Assembly (NCBI GenBank): GCA_964016985.1
Contig: OZ024827.1
Coordinates: 78,939,835-79,003,834 of the forward strand
Reading direction: 5' to 3'
Origin: Anodontia alba
Lineage: Eukaryota; Mollusca; Bivalvia; Lucinida; Lucinidae
DNA length: 64,000 nucleotides
Shown: positions 21,530-33,832 of the stretch, piece by piece
How the letters are laid out: each line of letters begins with the position of its first letter
Numbering within the stretch: position 1 is the first letter of the stretch
Translations under genes and position numbers: made by a program
Notes under the pieces: generated by a model
What the model saw: only the letters and a program-made list of their open reading frames with translations
Databases searched by the model: none
What the model was told of the DNA's origin: nothing

Positions 21530-22005
21530 GCTCCCCGAAGAATTTCGGGGGAGCATATAGTCGCCGCTTCGTCCGTGCGTCCGTGCGTCCGTCCCGCTCT
21601 TGTCCACGCAAATTCTCGGAAACTGCTTGTCAGATTTCAATGAAACTTCATGGGAATATTAAGTATCAAAGGTGGATGCGCATATCACCTGCGTGTTCTG
21701 GTTCGATGATTTTTCCAAGAGTTATTGCCCTTTGATGAGTTCTGCATGAATATATAGGGTACTGTTCGTGTCCACGCGAATTCTCGGAAACTACTAGTCG
21801 GATTTCATTGAAACTTCATGGGAATATTAAGTATCAAAGGTGGATGCGCATATCACCTGCGTGTTCTGGTTCGATGATTTTTCCAAGAGTTATTGCCCTT
21901 TGATGAGTTCTGCATGAATATATAGGGTACTGTTCGTGTCCACGCGAATTCTCGGAAACTACTAGTCGGATTTCATTGAAACTTCATGGGAATATTAAAG
22001 ACCGA
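21530..22005 (+). mobile_element. pearl/helentron-like element with 168 bp tandem monomers
   Basis: It starts with a palindrome (ATGCTCCCCGAAGAATTTC and its complement). GTCCGTGCGTCCGTGCGTCC follows, then a tandem array with TGTCCACGC at 21601, 21769 and 21937, an exact 168 bp period. The third unit is cut short at about 22000. Palindromic head, TCCG microsatellite and monomer array match the described pearl-type elements of bivalves (established knowledge). Confidence 0.8.
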
Positions 22006-23535
22006 CCCCAGCTATCTAAATGATCTATCAGTTATCCCAGAGAAAAATCCATTAATCTGAGTTTTATTGCTTGTTTCATGATTACTGTTGATTAGCTAGA
22101 ACATGAGCTAATTTATGTGTTTATACTGGCCAGCTGTAAGGCTGACCAGTTGCTGGTAGTTTTTCTGAGGCTTATCAGTGCAGTGAAGATTATTCTCTTG
22201 CACAATGTTGAAGTATATTACAGGACATATTTGCCATAAAATTGTAATTGATATGAATGGCATGTTGATAGTTTGCTTTGAAATCAAATGAGCCTGCTCA
22301 CAACAAAACAAATAAAACAACATAGGTGCACAGCAAAGACTCAGATCAGCCTGTATATCTGCTCAGTCTGATCAAGGTCTTTTCTACTAGTATGCTGTTT
22401 TAGGTAGCTGAGGACAAATCTTCGTGTGAATGGCAAAGACTTTGTCCATACTTGGTGGATGTCCAGGGTTATCAGAGTCATCTCTGCATACAGGTATTAT
22501 TTTCAACCTCTCCTGGACACCTTAGTTTTTCAGGAATTGTATGTCTAGGGCTAATCTTTCTGGTTTACATCTGTTTTCGCGTGAAACATTTGATACCTTT
22601 TTGTTGGTATCATGGTTGAGGTGTGGGCTGGCAAATTACCATAATTTTCCCAAAGTTTTAGATGCAAAGGTCCTGGCAAACAGTGCAGACCCAGATCTTA
22701 GAGGAGCAGTCTGATCAGGAATTACATTGTTTGCCATTCAGTCTATATCCTTTGGACCCATTACTCCATGGTAAGACTTTTTCTGGTGGCCTGTTTTTTT
22801 TTTTTTTTTTTTTTTTTGGAAAGGGTGGGGGTGGGTGGAGAGGTGGTCACCAGAACAGTCTGATCAGCAAGTCTATGCATGATCTGCGCTATATGCATTC
22901 ATGGTTATGTCCAGAGACTGAACTCTCCAATGTCATTTTTTTTCTTGTTGCCATAGAGTTTTTATAAGACTGTGTGCTGCATTATTCTTTCAACAGTACG
23001 AAATGAAACACATAAACACATCCACTAACATCTTTTACTTTTTCATATTTTCAAAACAAACATATTCTATCTTGCTCATAAAAAAAAAAAATAGTTCCCT
23101 GGAGCTGTATCCCAATATAGCTGCACATAAATAAATAGCCGCATGACAAAAGTAACAAAATGACCTGTGCACCCAGCAATGACTCCAATCAGCCTGGGCA
23201 TCTGCCCAACCAGAGTCCTCACAGTCCACATAAAGATAGTTTGGCTGCATTTTGAGCACATAGCAAAGAGTCAGATAAGACTTGGATAATGTATAGGCTA
23301 ATCTGAGTCTTTTGCCTGGACACAGGTCATTTAGTGGTTCTGTCATAGGGTGGCTAAAATACCAACAGGCATAACCTGATTATATCACTGTAGATATTTA
23401 TATCATATTCCATTCAAGAATAGCACAGTAATCACTAAGAACTAAAATCGTTATCAATATCATGAAGAAATATCATTATTACCACTTTTGCTGTTATACT
23501 ATAACAATGATTCTTTTTAGCACTACAACAAAGAA
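22005..23535. other. no gene recognised
   Basis: AT-rich sequence with a GATCAGCCTGTATATCTGCT dispersed-repeat fragment (about 22325-22400), a poly(T) tract at 22796-22817 followed by a G-rich stretch, and another fragment at about 23165-23330. No coding signal. Confidence 0.45.
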
Positions 23536-23539
23536 TTAT

Positions 23540-23747
23540 CATGGGTCTAGATAAGAGTGGGTATCAGGCAAATATTTTTCTTATTTCTCCATGAAAAATC
23601 ACCAAGGCGCTTCTAATGAGTACCCACAACATATATTTTTGTGGAGAATTAAGAAAAATATCAATACTTTTGGACTGAAAAAAAAAAACAAAAAAAAAAA
23701 AAAAAAAACACACACACACAAAAAAACCCATCTTATCAAGAGCTGTG
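23540..23747. mobile_element. MITE-1 hairpin element overlapping a transposase-like ORF end
   Basis: It begins CATGGGTCTAGATAAGAG and ends CTTATCAAGAGCTGTG, with the family core GCGCTTCTAATGAGTACCCA and AAGAAAAATATCAATACTTT. The left hairpin arm is partly deleted, and an A-rich expansion (about 23679-23726) lies in the right part. Its last ~12 bp coincide with the end of the minus-strand ORF at 23736-25508. Confidence 0.75.
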
Positions 23748-25508
23748 ATTATTATGTTCCCCATCAGACTCATCGGTTGAATTTCCATCAGAATCAGGTT
23801 CATATTCTATGTCACTGTCCACTGGTCTGTTGTCTCCTGCCACAGCCCAAAGGTGTTCCAATATGTCTTTCACAAAATCATATGTTTTTTTCTTATAACG
23901 TTTTTTTCCACTTCGCCGCCCCATATGGTCCGGTCGAACACGTCTGTACGAAGAGGTGTAAGGCCTATCGACGTGTTCGTTCCAATCCAGAACAGATAAG
24001 TCCCGTCTGAGCACATACATTTTGTTCTGGTAGTGTATCCTTTTATCCAGGTATATGAGACAGGAATTGTTGTAGCTTTCAATATAATATGTTGCACGTG
24101 CCAAAACAAAATCCTCTGCAAATTTGTAGACGGTCTGTTTATGAATGAAATCCTGGAGTATTCTGACCGCATCGGGTGATCTAATAATATCATAGTCAGG
24201 TATATATCCCTGAACCCTACAAGGGGATTCAACACTACATTGCTGATGATTGTTCTGAAAATGCAGTATGCAGCTGTCCAGCATGTCTCGCAGAGTAACT
24301 GCATTGCCATTACAATGCTCCATGCTATGATACACATGATTTCTGAACTTCGACCCTTTATCACTCAGTTCCGGATGCCAAGTTCTTCCTATGTTTGCGC
24401 GTGATCCAGATGCAATTTTTTTAAATGCGCATTTAATTGGCTTAGTTCCATGCCAAGGATCATTTGAGTTTGTCGTTCCTTGTCTATCTTTCACCTGTTT
24501 GTTTACTGATGAATTTCTATCATGCGCATGATCAATAATTTTGATTCCTTCCCTATCAAAATTTTCATACATCATTGAACAACCCAAGCTTTCGTGTTTC
24601 TGGGAAGATGTTTCGTCACGTTTTGTAATATGTTGCACATCTACAATCTTATGTGTCTTTTGTCCAATTGCAATGTGATCAGAATGGAATGAATTTTTCC
24701 TGCATGCGTGTCTTGCGTCTGTCATGATAGAAATACCGTTCTCATTCTGCTTTTTGCTTGCTTCCATTTCTTCTCTTCGCGCTGATGCAACTGATGTTTT
24801 TCTTAAAAGTTCAACTATTGTTGACAGGTAAGTAATCACCATTGCACGAAAACGTTTTGTTGGAATATTAATAGTTGAAAAATCACAGAATTTTTCATAC
24901 TGCACGGCGGTCATTCCACTGCATATGTATGATGCTAACACTTTATAGTTCACTTTATAATCATCGCCACACTTTGCAGATGATTCCCATATTACCTCAT
25001 GACAGTTATTACACTGAAATTTGAGAATCAGCACATGCCCTATCTTTGTAACAGACACTAACTGCAACTCCAACTGACACAGTCTGGAATGTTGTGTTAC
25101 TAAGGATGCATACTTTTCTGCAGATGCAACATCCCCAATGTAAAGTGTTTCGTCTTCCAAACACGACCTACTTCCAGTTGTCACTTTTTGCTCTGACTCT
25201 TTGATGATGTCCACTTTTTCTTCTGCATTGTCTTTACACAAATACTGGTCCAGCAGTTTATTTAGAATATCCTTCATAGAAAGTTTCCCTCCCATTATAC
25301 ATTTTACTGATTCCAGCTTTGATTCAAATTCTACTTTCTCAGATTCATATTTGAATAAAATATCCAGTTGTTTTCTGTGTGTTTTATATTCATACACTTT
25401 CAGTGTCCCATCACTTAGCCGCTTTCTGTTCTTCTTTCCTTGTGGAGCACTATTTGTTATATCCAAAAGAGCCATCACAGAAAAATAAAATGTGCATGCC
25501 AATATCAT
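23736..25508 (-). CDS. uninterrupted DDE-transposase-like protein (590 codons)
   Basis: A single-exon frame with no stop over 1.77 kb, unique in the window. The second Met (25472, GTGATGG context) is a better start than the first. Residues 150-240 hold a candidate zinc cluster (CNNC at 166-169, Cys180) within FQCNNCHEVIWESSAKCGDD. A block at 262-310 (TDARHACRKNS, HKIVDVQHITKRDETSSQKH) follows, then IIDHAHDRNSSV (about 325-334), NDPWHGTKPIK (349-359) and ARATYYIESYNNSC (470-483). The order D264, D326/D330, D-P-W-H, E477 fits a DDE/RNase-H-fold transposase. The 'D-x-W-H-x-x-K-x-I-K' signature resembles Kolobok-like and related cnidarian and molluscan repeat proteins (from memory). The C-terminus is acidic and its last residues derive from MITE-1. 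No flanking TIRs were found. It could be a young transposon or a domesticated gene. Confidence 0.7.
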   Translation of the reverse strand: MILACTFYFSVMALLDITNSAPQGKKNRKRLSDGTLKVYEYKTHRKQLDILFKYESEKVEFESKLESVKCIMGGKLSMKDILNKLLDQYLCKDNAEEKVDIIKESEQKVTTGSRSCLEDETLYIGDVASAEKYASLVTQHSRLCQLELQLVSVTKIGHVLILKFQCNNCHEVIWESSAKCGDDYKVNYKVLASYICSGMTAVQYEKFCDFSTINIPTKRFRAMVITYLSTIVELLRKTSVASARREEMEASKKQNENGISIMTDARHACRKNSFHSDHIAIGQKTHKIVDVQHITKRDETSSQKHESLGCSMMYENFDREGIKIIDHAHDRNSSVNKQVKDRQGTTNSNDPWHGTKPIKCAFKKIASGSRANIGRTWHPELSDKGSKFRNHVYHSMEHCNGNAVTLRDMLDSCILHFQNNHQQCSVESPCRVQGYIPDYDIIRSPDAVRILQDFIHKQTVYKFAEDFVLARATYYIESYNNSCLIYLDKRIHYQNKMYVLRRDLSVLDWNEHVDRPYTSSYRRVRPDHMGRRSGKKRYKKKTYDFVKDILEHLWAVAGDNRPVDSDIEYEPDSDGNSTDESDGEHNNHSS

Positions 25509-25783
25509 ATACCAGACGTTACAGAGAATTCAAATTTGAATTTGCCACTGCTGATCACATGACCAATCAATTCAGGTCAGCTTGGGGCATATCTGCAGAG
25601 TGCAGAAGGTTACAGAGTTCAAGGTTCTGTTATCAGAGACATCAGAGACATGGAAATGTATCATTATGAAAATACAAAGGTTAATCCTATGTTATTCGAA
25701 AAAAAAAATGACTATACAAATACCAACAAGGCACAGCAATATAAGCGTTGTCATGAGAACACCTGATTTCGACATATGCAAAC

Positions 25784-25837
25784 AACAAAGGTGCAGATCA
25801 GCCTGCGCATCCATGCAGTCTGATCAGCACCTTTGTT
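25784..25837. repeat. short hairpin around GATCAG motif
   Basis: AACAAAGGTGCAGATCAGCC pairs with GACTGATCAGCACCTTTGTT, leaving a small loop. A related hairpin with GGCGC arms lies at 47498-47547. Confidence 0.75.
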
Positions 25838-26117
25838 ATTCACTGCTTAGATTGTATATACCTCTAGTTTATATTTCTAGAATTTCAAGACTAGGATGTC
25901 TCTGTAGCTAAGCAGGCTGGTTTGAGTCTCTCCTAGTTGGAAACCCCGAAGACAGATTTTCTCACGAAGGCTCATATAACAAAGGATTTTCATGTATGTT
26001 ACTGTCCTGGAAATTGACGCATATGATATGACATTGTTTAATGTTTTCCTGCTATTTATAATTTTGTTTCATGTGTTTATACATGTAGCTTCATGATCGG
26101 ACTGTGCCGGCCAGTCT

Positions 26118-26127
26118 CTCTCTCTTT

Positions 26128-26174
<47 letters not shown>
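26118..26174. repeat. (CT)n-(GT)n microsatellite
   Basis: CTCTCTCT followed by about 22 uninterrupted GT units. Confidence 0.95.
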
Positions 26175-26175
<1 letters not shown>

Positions 26176-26879
26176 CGCGCAATCAGATGATTATCATGGA
26201 TTGATATTGCACTTCAAACTATCAGTAAGTAACAGGTGGCTATACAGAGTTTATTGGACATTATATTCAAGTTCCCCTTTGATTTTCTAAAAGCCTCAAC
26301 AATAACACCAGTACTGAAGTTTATTTTGCAACTCAGGCACTGACAGGTAAATTATGGCCAGCAGATCAATAAATGGGTCTCAGGGGAGCTGTGCAGACAG
26401 GTCAGAGAGTAATTTATCAAGCAAATGGTGTCTGTCTGATATTCTTCCAGGAAGAAGGGGGTCTCATTCTTCCAGGAAGAAACCTATTCCATCAAACTGA
26501 CCTGTCAGATAACCAGGAGTGAAGCCATTAATCTGTCATTAGCAGCAATATCAATGATTATGTCCAGTTTGCAGCCACAGAATTGAAATTATCTGGTCAG
26601 TTAGATGGCCTGCCTATTAACCATTACATGCCAGCTATAACACAAAGGTGTACTCCAGGAGATGTGAGGGATTAGAATAGAGAAAACACCATTTGAGTGG
26701 CTGAATCCTACATTTGATCCTGAACAGTGCTGGGGTTTAATTTTTTTAATGCATGTCTAAAATTGTATATTTCAGAATTACCTTTTTAAATGACTTTTCA
26801 CTAAGATTTACCAATATATACTTGACAAAATCAATGTACCTAAAAATTAACTAAATAAAAGGTCATTTTATTTTATTAT

Positions 26880-28570
26880 TTTATTTTTATGCCCCAACCC
26901 CATCCCCACGCTACCCCACCCCCTCCCCACTAAGCACGAAGTGGAGGAGAACATAAAGTTTATCCTTCCTCATACGTATGTCTGTCTGTCCATCACACTT
27001 TATAGTACTGTTCATCTCCACAAATCCTCCTACAGTTTTCAACGCAGTGGTTTGAAACTTGCACCATAGTAAGCAAATAGACAGCATGTACATAAAGGTT
27101 ACAGAACTCTGATCAGTATTTATTGCTAGAGTTACGTACCCTTTGATATACTTAGAAAATATTCTTATACACAAAACATACTATGGTTCGTGGCTCCACA
27201 ACTTCTTCTGCAGTTTGAAAGGTAACAATTTGAAACATGCAGCAAAGTTTTTATTTTTATTCAAATTTTTATTACTATAGTTTCATGCCCTGAATTAACT
27301 TTGAAATTTTGCCTTATACACATGACCTAGTAGGGTTTGTGTCTCAGGAACTTATACAGTTTTAAAGGTAAAAATTTGAAATTTGCAGCAAAGTAAAAAT
27401 ATAGGCTGGTTATGTGCATAAAACACTGAAAACATATGTCCAAAAGTCAATTTTGGCTGCACAAGCTTTCAGCTTCAGGGGTGATAAGTACCTATCAAAG
27501 AAAGTCAGAGTTATCTCTCTTACAGAGGCATGCCTACTGGTCCTTATCTATGTCTCTACCAAATATTTTCGAAATATTTCAAACCATTAAGAAGTTATGA
27601 AGTGCACAAGAATTTGGCTTAGAAATTAATTCAAGCGAGTTAACTTGAAAAAAGAACAAAAAGATATTACGTATCCTTCTTGCATGTGACACTCTTACTT
27701 GACCTGATATTATCAAATTATCACAAACAGTATGGGAGTTATGGCCTGCACAATATTTTTGTTTCGGAGGGGGCGGGGGTCGTCTCTCTTGCATGTGACA
27801 CACCTACTGGGCTTCCTCTTTATACCTACCAAATATGAAAGCAATCTGCTTTAGAATAAAGGTTACATACAACTTTGAAAAAAGGTTAACCAAAAGGTAA
27901 ACCTCGGACGAGCCCGACGCTCGCCCTCCCGCCCAGACATCGCTATTTTAAAGGACTGATTAAAAAAAATCAAACGACTAGACATGATCATAAAGTAACA
28001 GAAGTCTGATCAAATTATCATTTCTAGAGTTACATATCTTGGAGTTACTTAGAAAATTTGCCTAATGCATGTGACATAGTCGGGCTTGTGTCTCTGCAAC
28101 TTCTACAGTTTTCAAGATAATGATTTTAAACTTGCAACAAAGGAAGAATATAGGCAGGGCATGTGCATAAAGTTTACAGAACTGTGATCAATTATTATAG
28201 TAGAGTTACAAACCCTTCATTTACTTACACATTTGCCATATTCACATTGCATAGTGAAGTTCATGTCTCTGCGACCTACAGTTTTCATGATTGTGGTTTG
28301 AAAATTGCATTATAAGTTTAACATATGCATGAAGGTCAGCGAATTCTGATCAAACCATTATTACAAGAATTAAATACTTGATTTATTTAATAATTTTGCC
28401 TTATAATTACGCCATAGCAGTCATGTTCAGAAACTTACACCATGGCAAGAAAACAGGTTGAGGGTGTGCATGAAGCCCACACGATTCTGAAAATGGTAAA
28501 ATGAGACATCAAAAAAGCCAAACTGGCATTAGCAGGGGCATTCATCCCCTTTAGGGATCTTCTAGTTTTT
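26880..28570 (+). mobile_element. helentron-like element, diverged tandem monomers, copy 1
   Basis: The head resembles a decayed palindrome (ATGCCCCAACCCC…AGTGGAGGAGAACATA), then TCTGTCTGTCC, then irregular units each with a CTCCACAACTTCT…CAGTTTTCAAGGTAA…TTTGAAACTTGCA…AAGGTTACAGAACTCTGATCA series. It ends near CCCCTTTAGGGATCTTCTAG. There is no coding capacity. Confidence 0.65.
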
Positions 28571-28674
28571 AATTATTTTGAGTTTGATTTCTTTCTTCCG
28601 ATCATATCTAAAACAAAGTGCAGGATCAAATGTCAGTTTTAATATGAAGTAAAAAGGAAGTATGACAACTTCTT

Positions 28675-29350
28675 TTCATTTGCCCACGCCAAATAGTGGA
28701 GGAGGGCATATTGCTTTAACCCTCCGTCATATGCCATGTGTCCGTTCCTGTATCCGTTGTCTGATCATCACACTTTATAGTACTGTGTATGTCTCCACAA
28801 CTTCTATAGTTTTCAAGATATGGGTTGAAACTAGCACCATAGTAAGAATATAGACTGAGCATGTGCACAAGGGTCACAGAATTCTGATCCAACTGTTATT
28901 GGTAGAGTGGCATACCCATGATTTACTTAAAAAAAAAAAAAAAATCATATACACAAGCCATTGTGCGGTTCCCGTCTCCGCAACTCCTACTGATTTCAAG
29001 GTAACAGTTTGAAACTTGTGCTGTAGTAAGATAAGCAGGGCATGTGCATAAATGTGACAGAACTCTGATCGAATTTTCATTGCTAGAGTTACATATCCTT
29101 GATTTATTTAGAAATATGACTTTATATACATGGCATAGTAGGGGTCGTGTCTCCGCAACTTCTCCTACGGTTTTCAAGATAATGATTTGAAACTTGCAGC
29201 AAAGTAAGAATATAGGCTGGGCATATGCATAAAGGTCACCTAACTCTGATCAATTTTTTATTGCTAGAGTTACATTCCTTGATTTACTTAGAGATTTTGT
29301 CATATTCTTTTTGCTTTTTGTTCAGAATAATAAATCTACACAGCCAAACT
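28675..29350 (+). mobile_element. helentron-like element, copy 2 of the same family
   Basis: A better-preserved palindromic head (TGCCCACGCCAAATAGTGG…GGGCATATTGC) is followed by the same monomer family as 26880-28570. Units begin GTCTCCACAACTTCTATAG and GTCTCCGCAACTCCTACTG. Confidence 0.7.
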
Positions 29351-29361
29351 GGCAGTAGCAA

Positions 29362-29401
29362 GGGGGTGTGGGGATGGGGGGTGGGGGGGGGTGGGGGGGG
29401 A
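29362..29401 (+). repeat. poly(G)-rich tract
   Basis: G runs broken by single T bases. A possible G-quadruplex former, close to the end of the second helentron-like copy. Confidence 0.8.
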
Positions 29402-30034
29402 GAATCCATTCAAATTTACACAAACAGTATTATACATCTAAAGGACAGAGAGGCATGTGCTGACAGTGTAGACCCAAATCAGATGTCACAGAGTGTGGTG
29501 TCTGATCTGTTTGCCACTATTCAGCAGTTTTTTTAGACACATCAGGAGATAGTCAAAAGGATGTTAAACTTTTAGGACAATTATGGTAAAGGAGAAAGGT
29601 ATCCTAATATTTAGGGTAAATACAGTAGTCAAGTGCCTTGGGAGGACTGTGGTCCGTGACTGTGGCCTTACCTGGGTATCTCCTTATTCAATTTTTACAT
29701 TTACATTAAAATGTATATGACACCAAACAAAAACTTTATGGGATAAAATAATTTTTTTTTTAGTTTATTATACTTTCCTCTCAGTGTTCAATTGCCTTTT
29801 CACTCCATTGTTATATAATGCACAGAACCAACACAGTAGGAACAGGAATTTCATGAAACATTGTAAAATACAGATAATTTCTGTTCTCTTCTACACAGAT
29901 GTTCTCAAAACATTCAGGAGCTGGCCATTTTGAAAGCAATAAAACTAGTCTTAATGGGGATAAATTAGACAGGTCGATGATTGCTGTGGTCAGCATGTGG
30001 CACTAAATGTGATTCTTCCTGGAAGAATGAGGTC

Positions 30035-30580
30035 CCTCTTTAAGTATGGAAGGTGGATGTGCATATCACCTGCGTGTTCTGGTTCGATGATTTTTCCAAG
30101 AGTTATTGCCCTTTGATGAGTTCTGCATGAATATATAGGGTACTGTTCGTGTCCACGCAAATTCTTAGCAAATACTGGCAGAAATTCAACGAAATTTTAA
30201 TGGAATCTTAAGCAGCAATAGGGGATGCGCATATTGTTCAATCTTTCTGGTTAGATGATTTGTCACAGAGTCATGCTACTTTGTTTAAAGCTGCAGTGTA
30301 AGGTCACTGGCTATTTTTAGAAAAGAATTTGTCAACACTCTAGTGCCTACATTTATTGATGGATTTTGATATAACTTCAAACAAATGTTGGGTATGATAA
30401 TATCTTGAGCATGTTTGACATTCAGGGTCCTGGGCTCAAGGTCAAGGTCACTGTGGCTATTTTTAGAAAAACTTTGTTTTTGCTCTAGTGCAACTTTTAT
30501 GTTGCTGATGTTTGTATGACAGTGCCTTCAGGCAAGCTTATCTGTCCACGAACAGGTTTTGTGATACTCCATTTGAAGTA
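30035..30580 (+). mobile_element. fragment related to the 168 bp monomer element
   Basis: 30051-30170 is nearly identical to the monomer at 21670-21790 (CATATCACCTGCGTGTTCTG, TGCATGAATATATAGGGTAC). Less related sequence follows, containing two GGTCAAGGTCACTG-like steps. Head and end were not found. Confidence 0.7.
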
Positions 30581-30734
30581 CAGTGAGTATACACAGTATA
30601 CCGCTCTTTATCTAGGATAATGTTTCCTGTTCCGACTATTGCATGTTCGGGGAGCATCCATCGGTTTCACCGATATTCTTGTTTCTTTTGTTCGAACAAG
30701 TCTAGACCTAAACACAGGTCATTTGCATTGCAGA

Positions 30735-31032
30735 GCCGGCCTCGGCTCAGTTGGATGCGCCGTCCGACTGGAGACCAGGAGGTCGCGGGTTCATCCCCCG
30801 CCGAGGTCGGCAACATTCTTTCGTAGAGATTGATCATGAAATATTTTCTTTGGTCATTCTCTCCCTTCCGCTGATTCAAGAAGGGCAGTTGTCAGTTTCT
30901 GGCAAAAGAATGTGCACAGTACTGGTTAACCGCTTAGAGGACTAAGCCTGCCCAGTAAACGTGTGGTTAGGTAAACTGACCGCGCTCGACATGACCCCAT
31001 TGGGTTGACTGGCCCGTAAAACCTCAACACAA
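30735..31032 (+). repeat. SINE-A, full-length reference copy
   Basis: Starts GCCGGCCTCGGCTCAGTTGG (A box), then GGGTTCATCCCCCGCCGAGG (B box), the conserved body GATTGATCATGAAATATTTT, and the tail ending CCTCAACACAA. Perfect 15 bp target duplication CATTTGCATTGCAGA at 30720-30734 and 31033-31047. The pol III A and B boxes imply an internal promoter. Confidence 0.96.
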
Positions 31033-31216
31033 CATTTGCATTGCAGAATTACAAATTTTTTCAAATTTGCAGCTATTGAAACTAGAAAACCAACTTGGCC
31101 ACCAGTAAAATACCACTTCAGACTTCTGTGATATTCAGGCTCTGAAAATTACCAAAAGTGGAAATCAAACCCAGGAGGCCAGTGCACAAACCACTGTGCC
31201 ACCATGCTACACATTT

Positions 31217-31300
31217 TTAGCTCGCCTGAATGGAAGGCCCAGGATGAGCTGTTGTGATCACTTGTTGTCCGTCCTTCCACCTGTCTGATCACACCTTTGA
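31217..31300 (+). mobile_element. helentron-like head fragment
   Basis: TTAGCTCGCCTGAATGGAAG…GATGAGCT repeats the AGCTCGCC…AGCT palindromic head seen at 49354, followed by GTCCGTCCTTCC. It is cut off by unrelated sequence, including a 3' piece of SINE-A at 31350-31400. Confidence 0.55.
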
Positions 31301-31526
31301 ACAGCTTCTCAAAAACCCCTGGAATAATTTCCCCAGTACGGGCATATCATTAAACTGACCGCGCTTGACATGACCATAATTGATTCGCTGGGCCATAAAA
31401 TCTCCATCTTCAAATTTCAAGTCTTTTGTAACAGGAGATTGAAAAATTGTATAAATGCATAAATGGTCATGGGCCGTTAAAATGCCCCACAATGCCCATA
31501 TATGCAGGCCTTCAACTCTGTCCGAC

Positions 31527-33832
31527 TTTTTATCGCACCTGCTTGTAGCAGGGTGCGATATAGGCGTCCGATTTTCTGTCCGTCCGCCCGTCTGTCAACA
31601 TTTATGTCGACATTCGACATTTATGTCAAAGTTAGTATTCTAATCAACTACAAGACTAAACAATCATCAAACCTTGCATGAAACATCTCCCTGACCTCCT
31701 GACTTTGCAACATAGGCGTCCGCTTTTCCGTATGTCTGTCTGTTCGTCCGTCCGTCTGTCAACATTTATGTCGAAGTTCGACATTTATGTCAAGAGTTAG
31801 TATTTTTATCGCACCTGCTTGTAGCAGGGTGCGATATAGGCGTCCGATTTTCCGTCCGTCCGTCCGTCAGTCCGTCCGTCCGTCTGTCAACATTTATGTC
31901 GACGTTCGACATTTATGTCAGAGTTAGTATTCTTATCAACTACAAGACTAAACAACCATGAAACCTTGCATGAAACATCTCCCTGACCTCCTGACTTTGC
32001 AACATAGGCGTCCGCTTTTCCGTATGTCTGTCCATTCGTCCGTCTGTCTGTCAACATTTATGTCGAAGTTTGACATTTATGTCAAAGTTAGTATTTTAAT
32101 CAACTACAAGACTGAACAACCATCAGACCTTGCATGAAACATCTCCCTGACCTCCCGACTTTGCGACATAGGTGCCCACTTTTCAATTCGTCTGTCTGTT
32201 CGTCTGTCTGTCTGTCCGTCTCTTAACAGTTCTGTTATGTCGAAGTTCGACATTTATGTCAAAGTTAGTATTCTAATCAACTACAAGACTAAACAACCAT
32301 CAAACCTTGTATGAAATATCTCGCTGACCTCCTGACTTTGTGACATAGGTGCCCGCTTTTCCATTCGTCCATCCGTTCGTCCGTCCGTCCGTCTCTTAAC
32401 AGTTCTGTTATGTCGAAGTTCGACATTTACGTCAAAGTTAGTATTCTAATCAACTACAATTCTACAACAACCATCATACCTTGCATGACACATCTCCCTG
32501 ACCTACTGACTTGGCAGATATGTTGACCCAGTGACCTTGACCTATATTTTGCGCTCCATTGACTTTGACACAATTTAGGTTGACGTTCCAGATCTTCTCA
32601 ACTATAAGGTGTACAACTACCAAACCTTGCATAGTGCTTCTCCTAGAGGTACAGACTTGGCAGGTACCTTGACCCGGTGACCTTGACCTATATTTTGCAC
32701 TCCAGTGACTTTGACATATTTTGCGTCGACGTTCGATATCTCCTCAACTATAAGGCCTACAACCATCAAACCTTGCAAAGTGTTTCTCCTCAATGTACTG
32801 ATTTAGCAGATACCTTGACCTGGTGACCTTGACCTATATTTTGGCTGCAGTGACTTTGACATAATTTACGTCAACGTTCCAGATCTCCTCAAGTGTAAGA
32901 CCTCTAGCCACCAAACCTTGCATAGTGCTTCTCCTATATGTACTGACTTGGCAGGTATCTTGACCTGGTGACCTTGACCTATATTTTGCGCTCCAGTGCC
33001 TTTTTACACATTTTACGTCAACGTTCAATATCTCCTCAACTATAAGGCCTACAACCATCAAACCTTGCATAGTGCTTCTCCTCAATGTACGGACTCTGCA
33101 GGTACCTTGACTGGGTGACCTTGACCTATATTTCACGCTCCATTGACTTTTACACCTTTTACGTCACCCTTCCATATGTCCTCAACTATAAGGCCTTCAA
33201 CCACCAAACCTTATATAGCACTTCTTCTCGATGTACTGACTCGACAGGTACCTTGACCTGCTGACCTTGACCTATATTGTGCACTCCAGTGACTTTGACA
33301 CATTTTATATTGATGTTCGGTATCTCCTCAAATATAAGACCTACAGCCACTAAACCTTGCATAGTACTTCACCTCATTGCACTGGCTTGGCAGGTACCTT
33401 GACCCAGTGACCTTGACCTATATTTGACACATTTTATGTTGATGTTTGAAAACTCCTCAACTATGAGGCCTACAACCACCATACCTTGCATTGTGCTTCT
33501 CCTTGATGTACTGAATTAGCAGGTACCTTGACCCGTGACCTTGACCTATATTTCATGCTCCAGTGACTTTTACACATTTTACGTCAACGTTCCATTATCA
33601 TTGGGCTGTATGATACGAAAAGTCAGTGCTGAAGATATAGCCATCAGAGGGAATGGGACTGGCCTGGAATATATGTGCCCCACTAGGCACTTTGTCTACA
33701 TTTTTTTCAACCCAGTTTTCCAAGTAAGCACAGCTAAGAATGAAATAAACTTATTTAATAACCACATTCTGATTGTGGCTCCTGTGACTTTTGCGCCAGC
33801 AGGTGCGATGACGCCTTCCGCGGAATTCTTGT
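31527..33832 (+). mobile_element. helentron-like element with TCCG/TCTG arrays, first block
   Basis: The palindromic head ATCGCACCTGCTTGTAGCAG…GTGCGAT is repeated at 31809. Units of CTACAAGACTAAACAACCAT, CATGAAACATCTCCCTGACC and GTCCGTCCGTC follow, each with AACATTTATGTCGA and a TTCGACATTTATGTC counterpart. From about 32515 a second monomer takes over (GTACCTTGACCYGGTGACCT, TGACCTATATTTTGCGCTCC). It ends CGCCAGCAGGTGCGATGACG…GAATTCTTG. Confidence 0.8.

Noticed and set aside
23870..24364. 164-codon minus-strand frame inside the transposase-like ORF
   Set aside because: It overlaps the 590-codon frame in another phase and lacks any motif.
30735..30812. tRNA gene
   Set aside because: A and B boxes are present, but a SINE body, tail and target duplication follow, and the acceptor stem is not free-standing. 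Similar heads at 9826 and 57211 were rejected as tRNA genes for the same reason.
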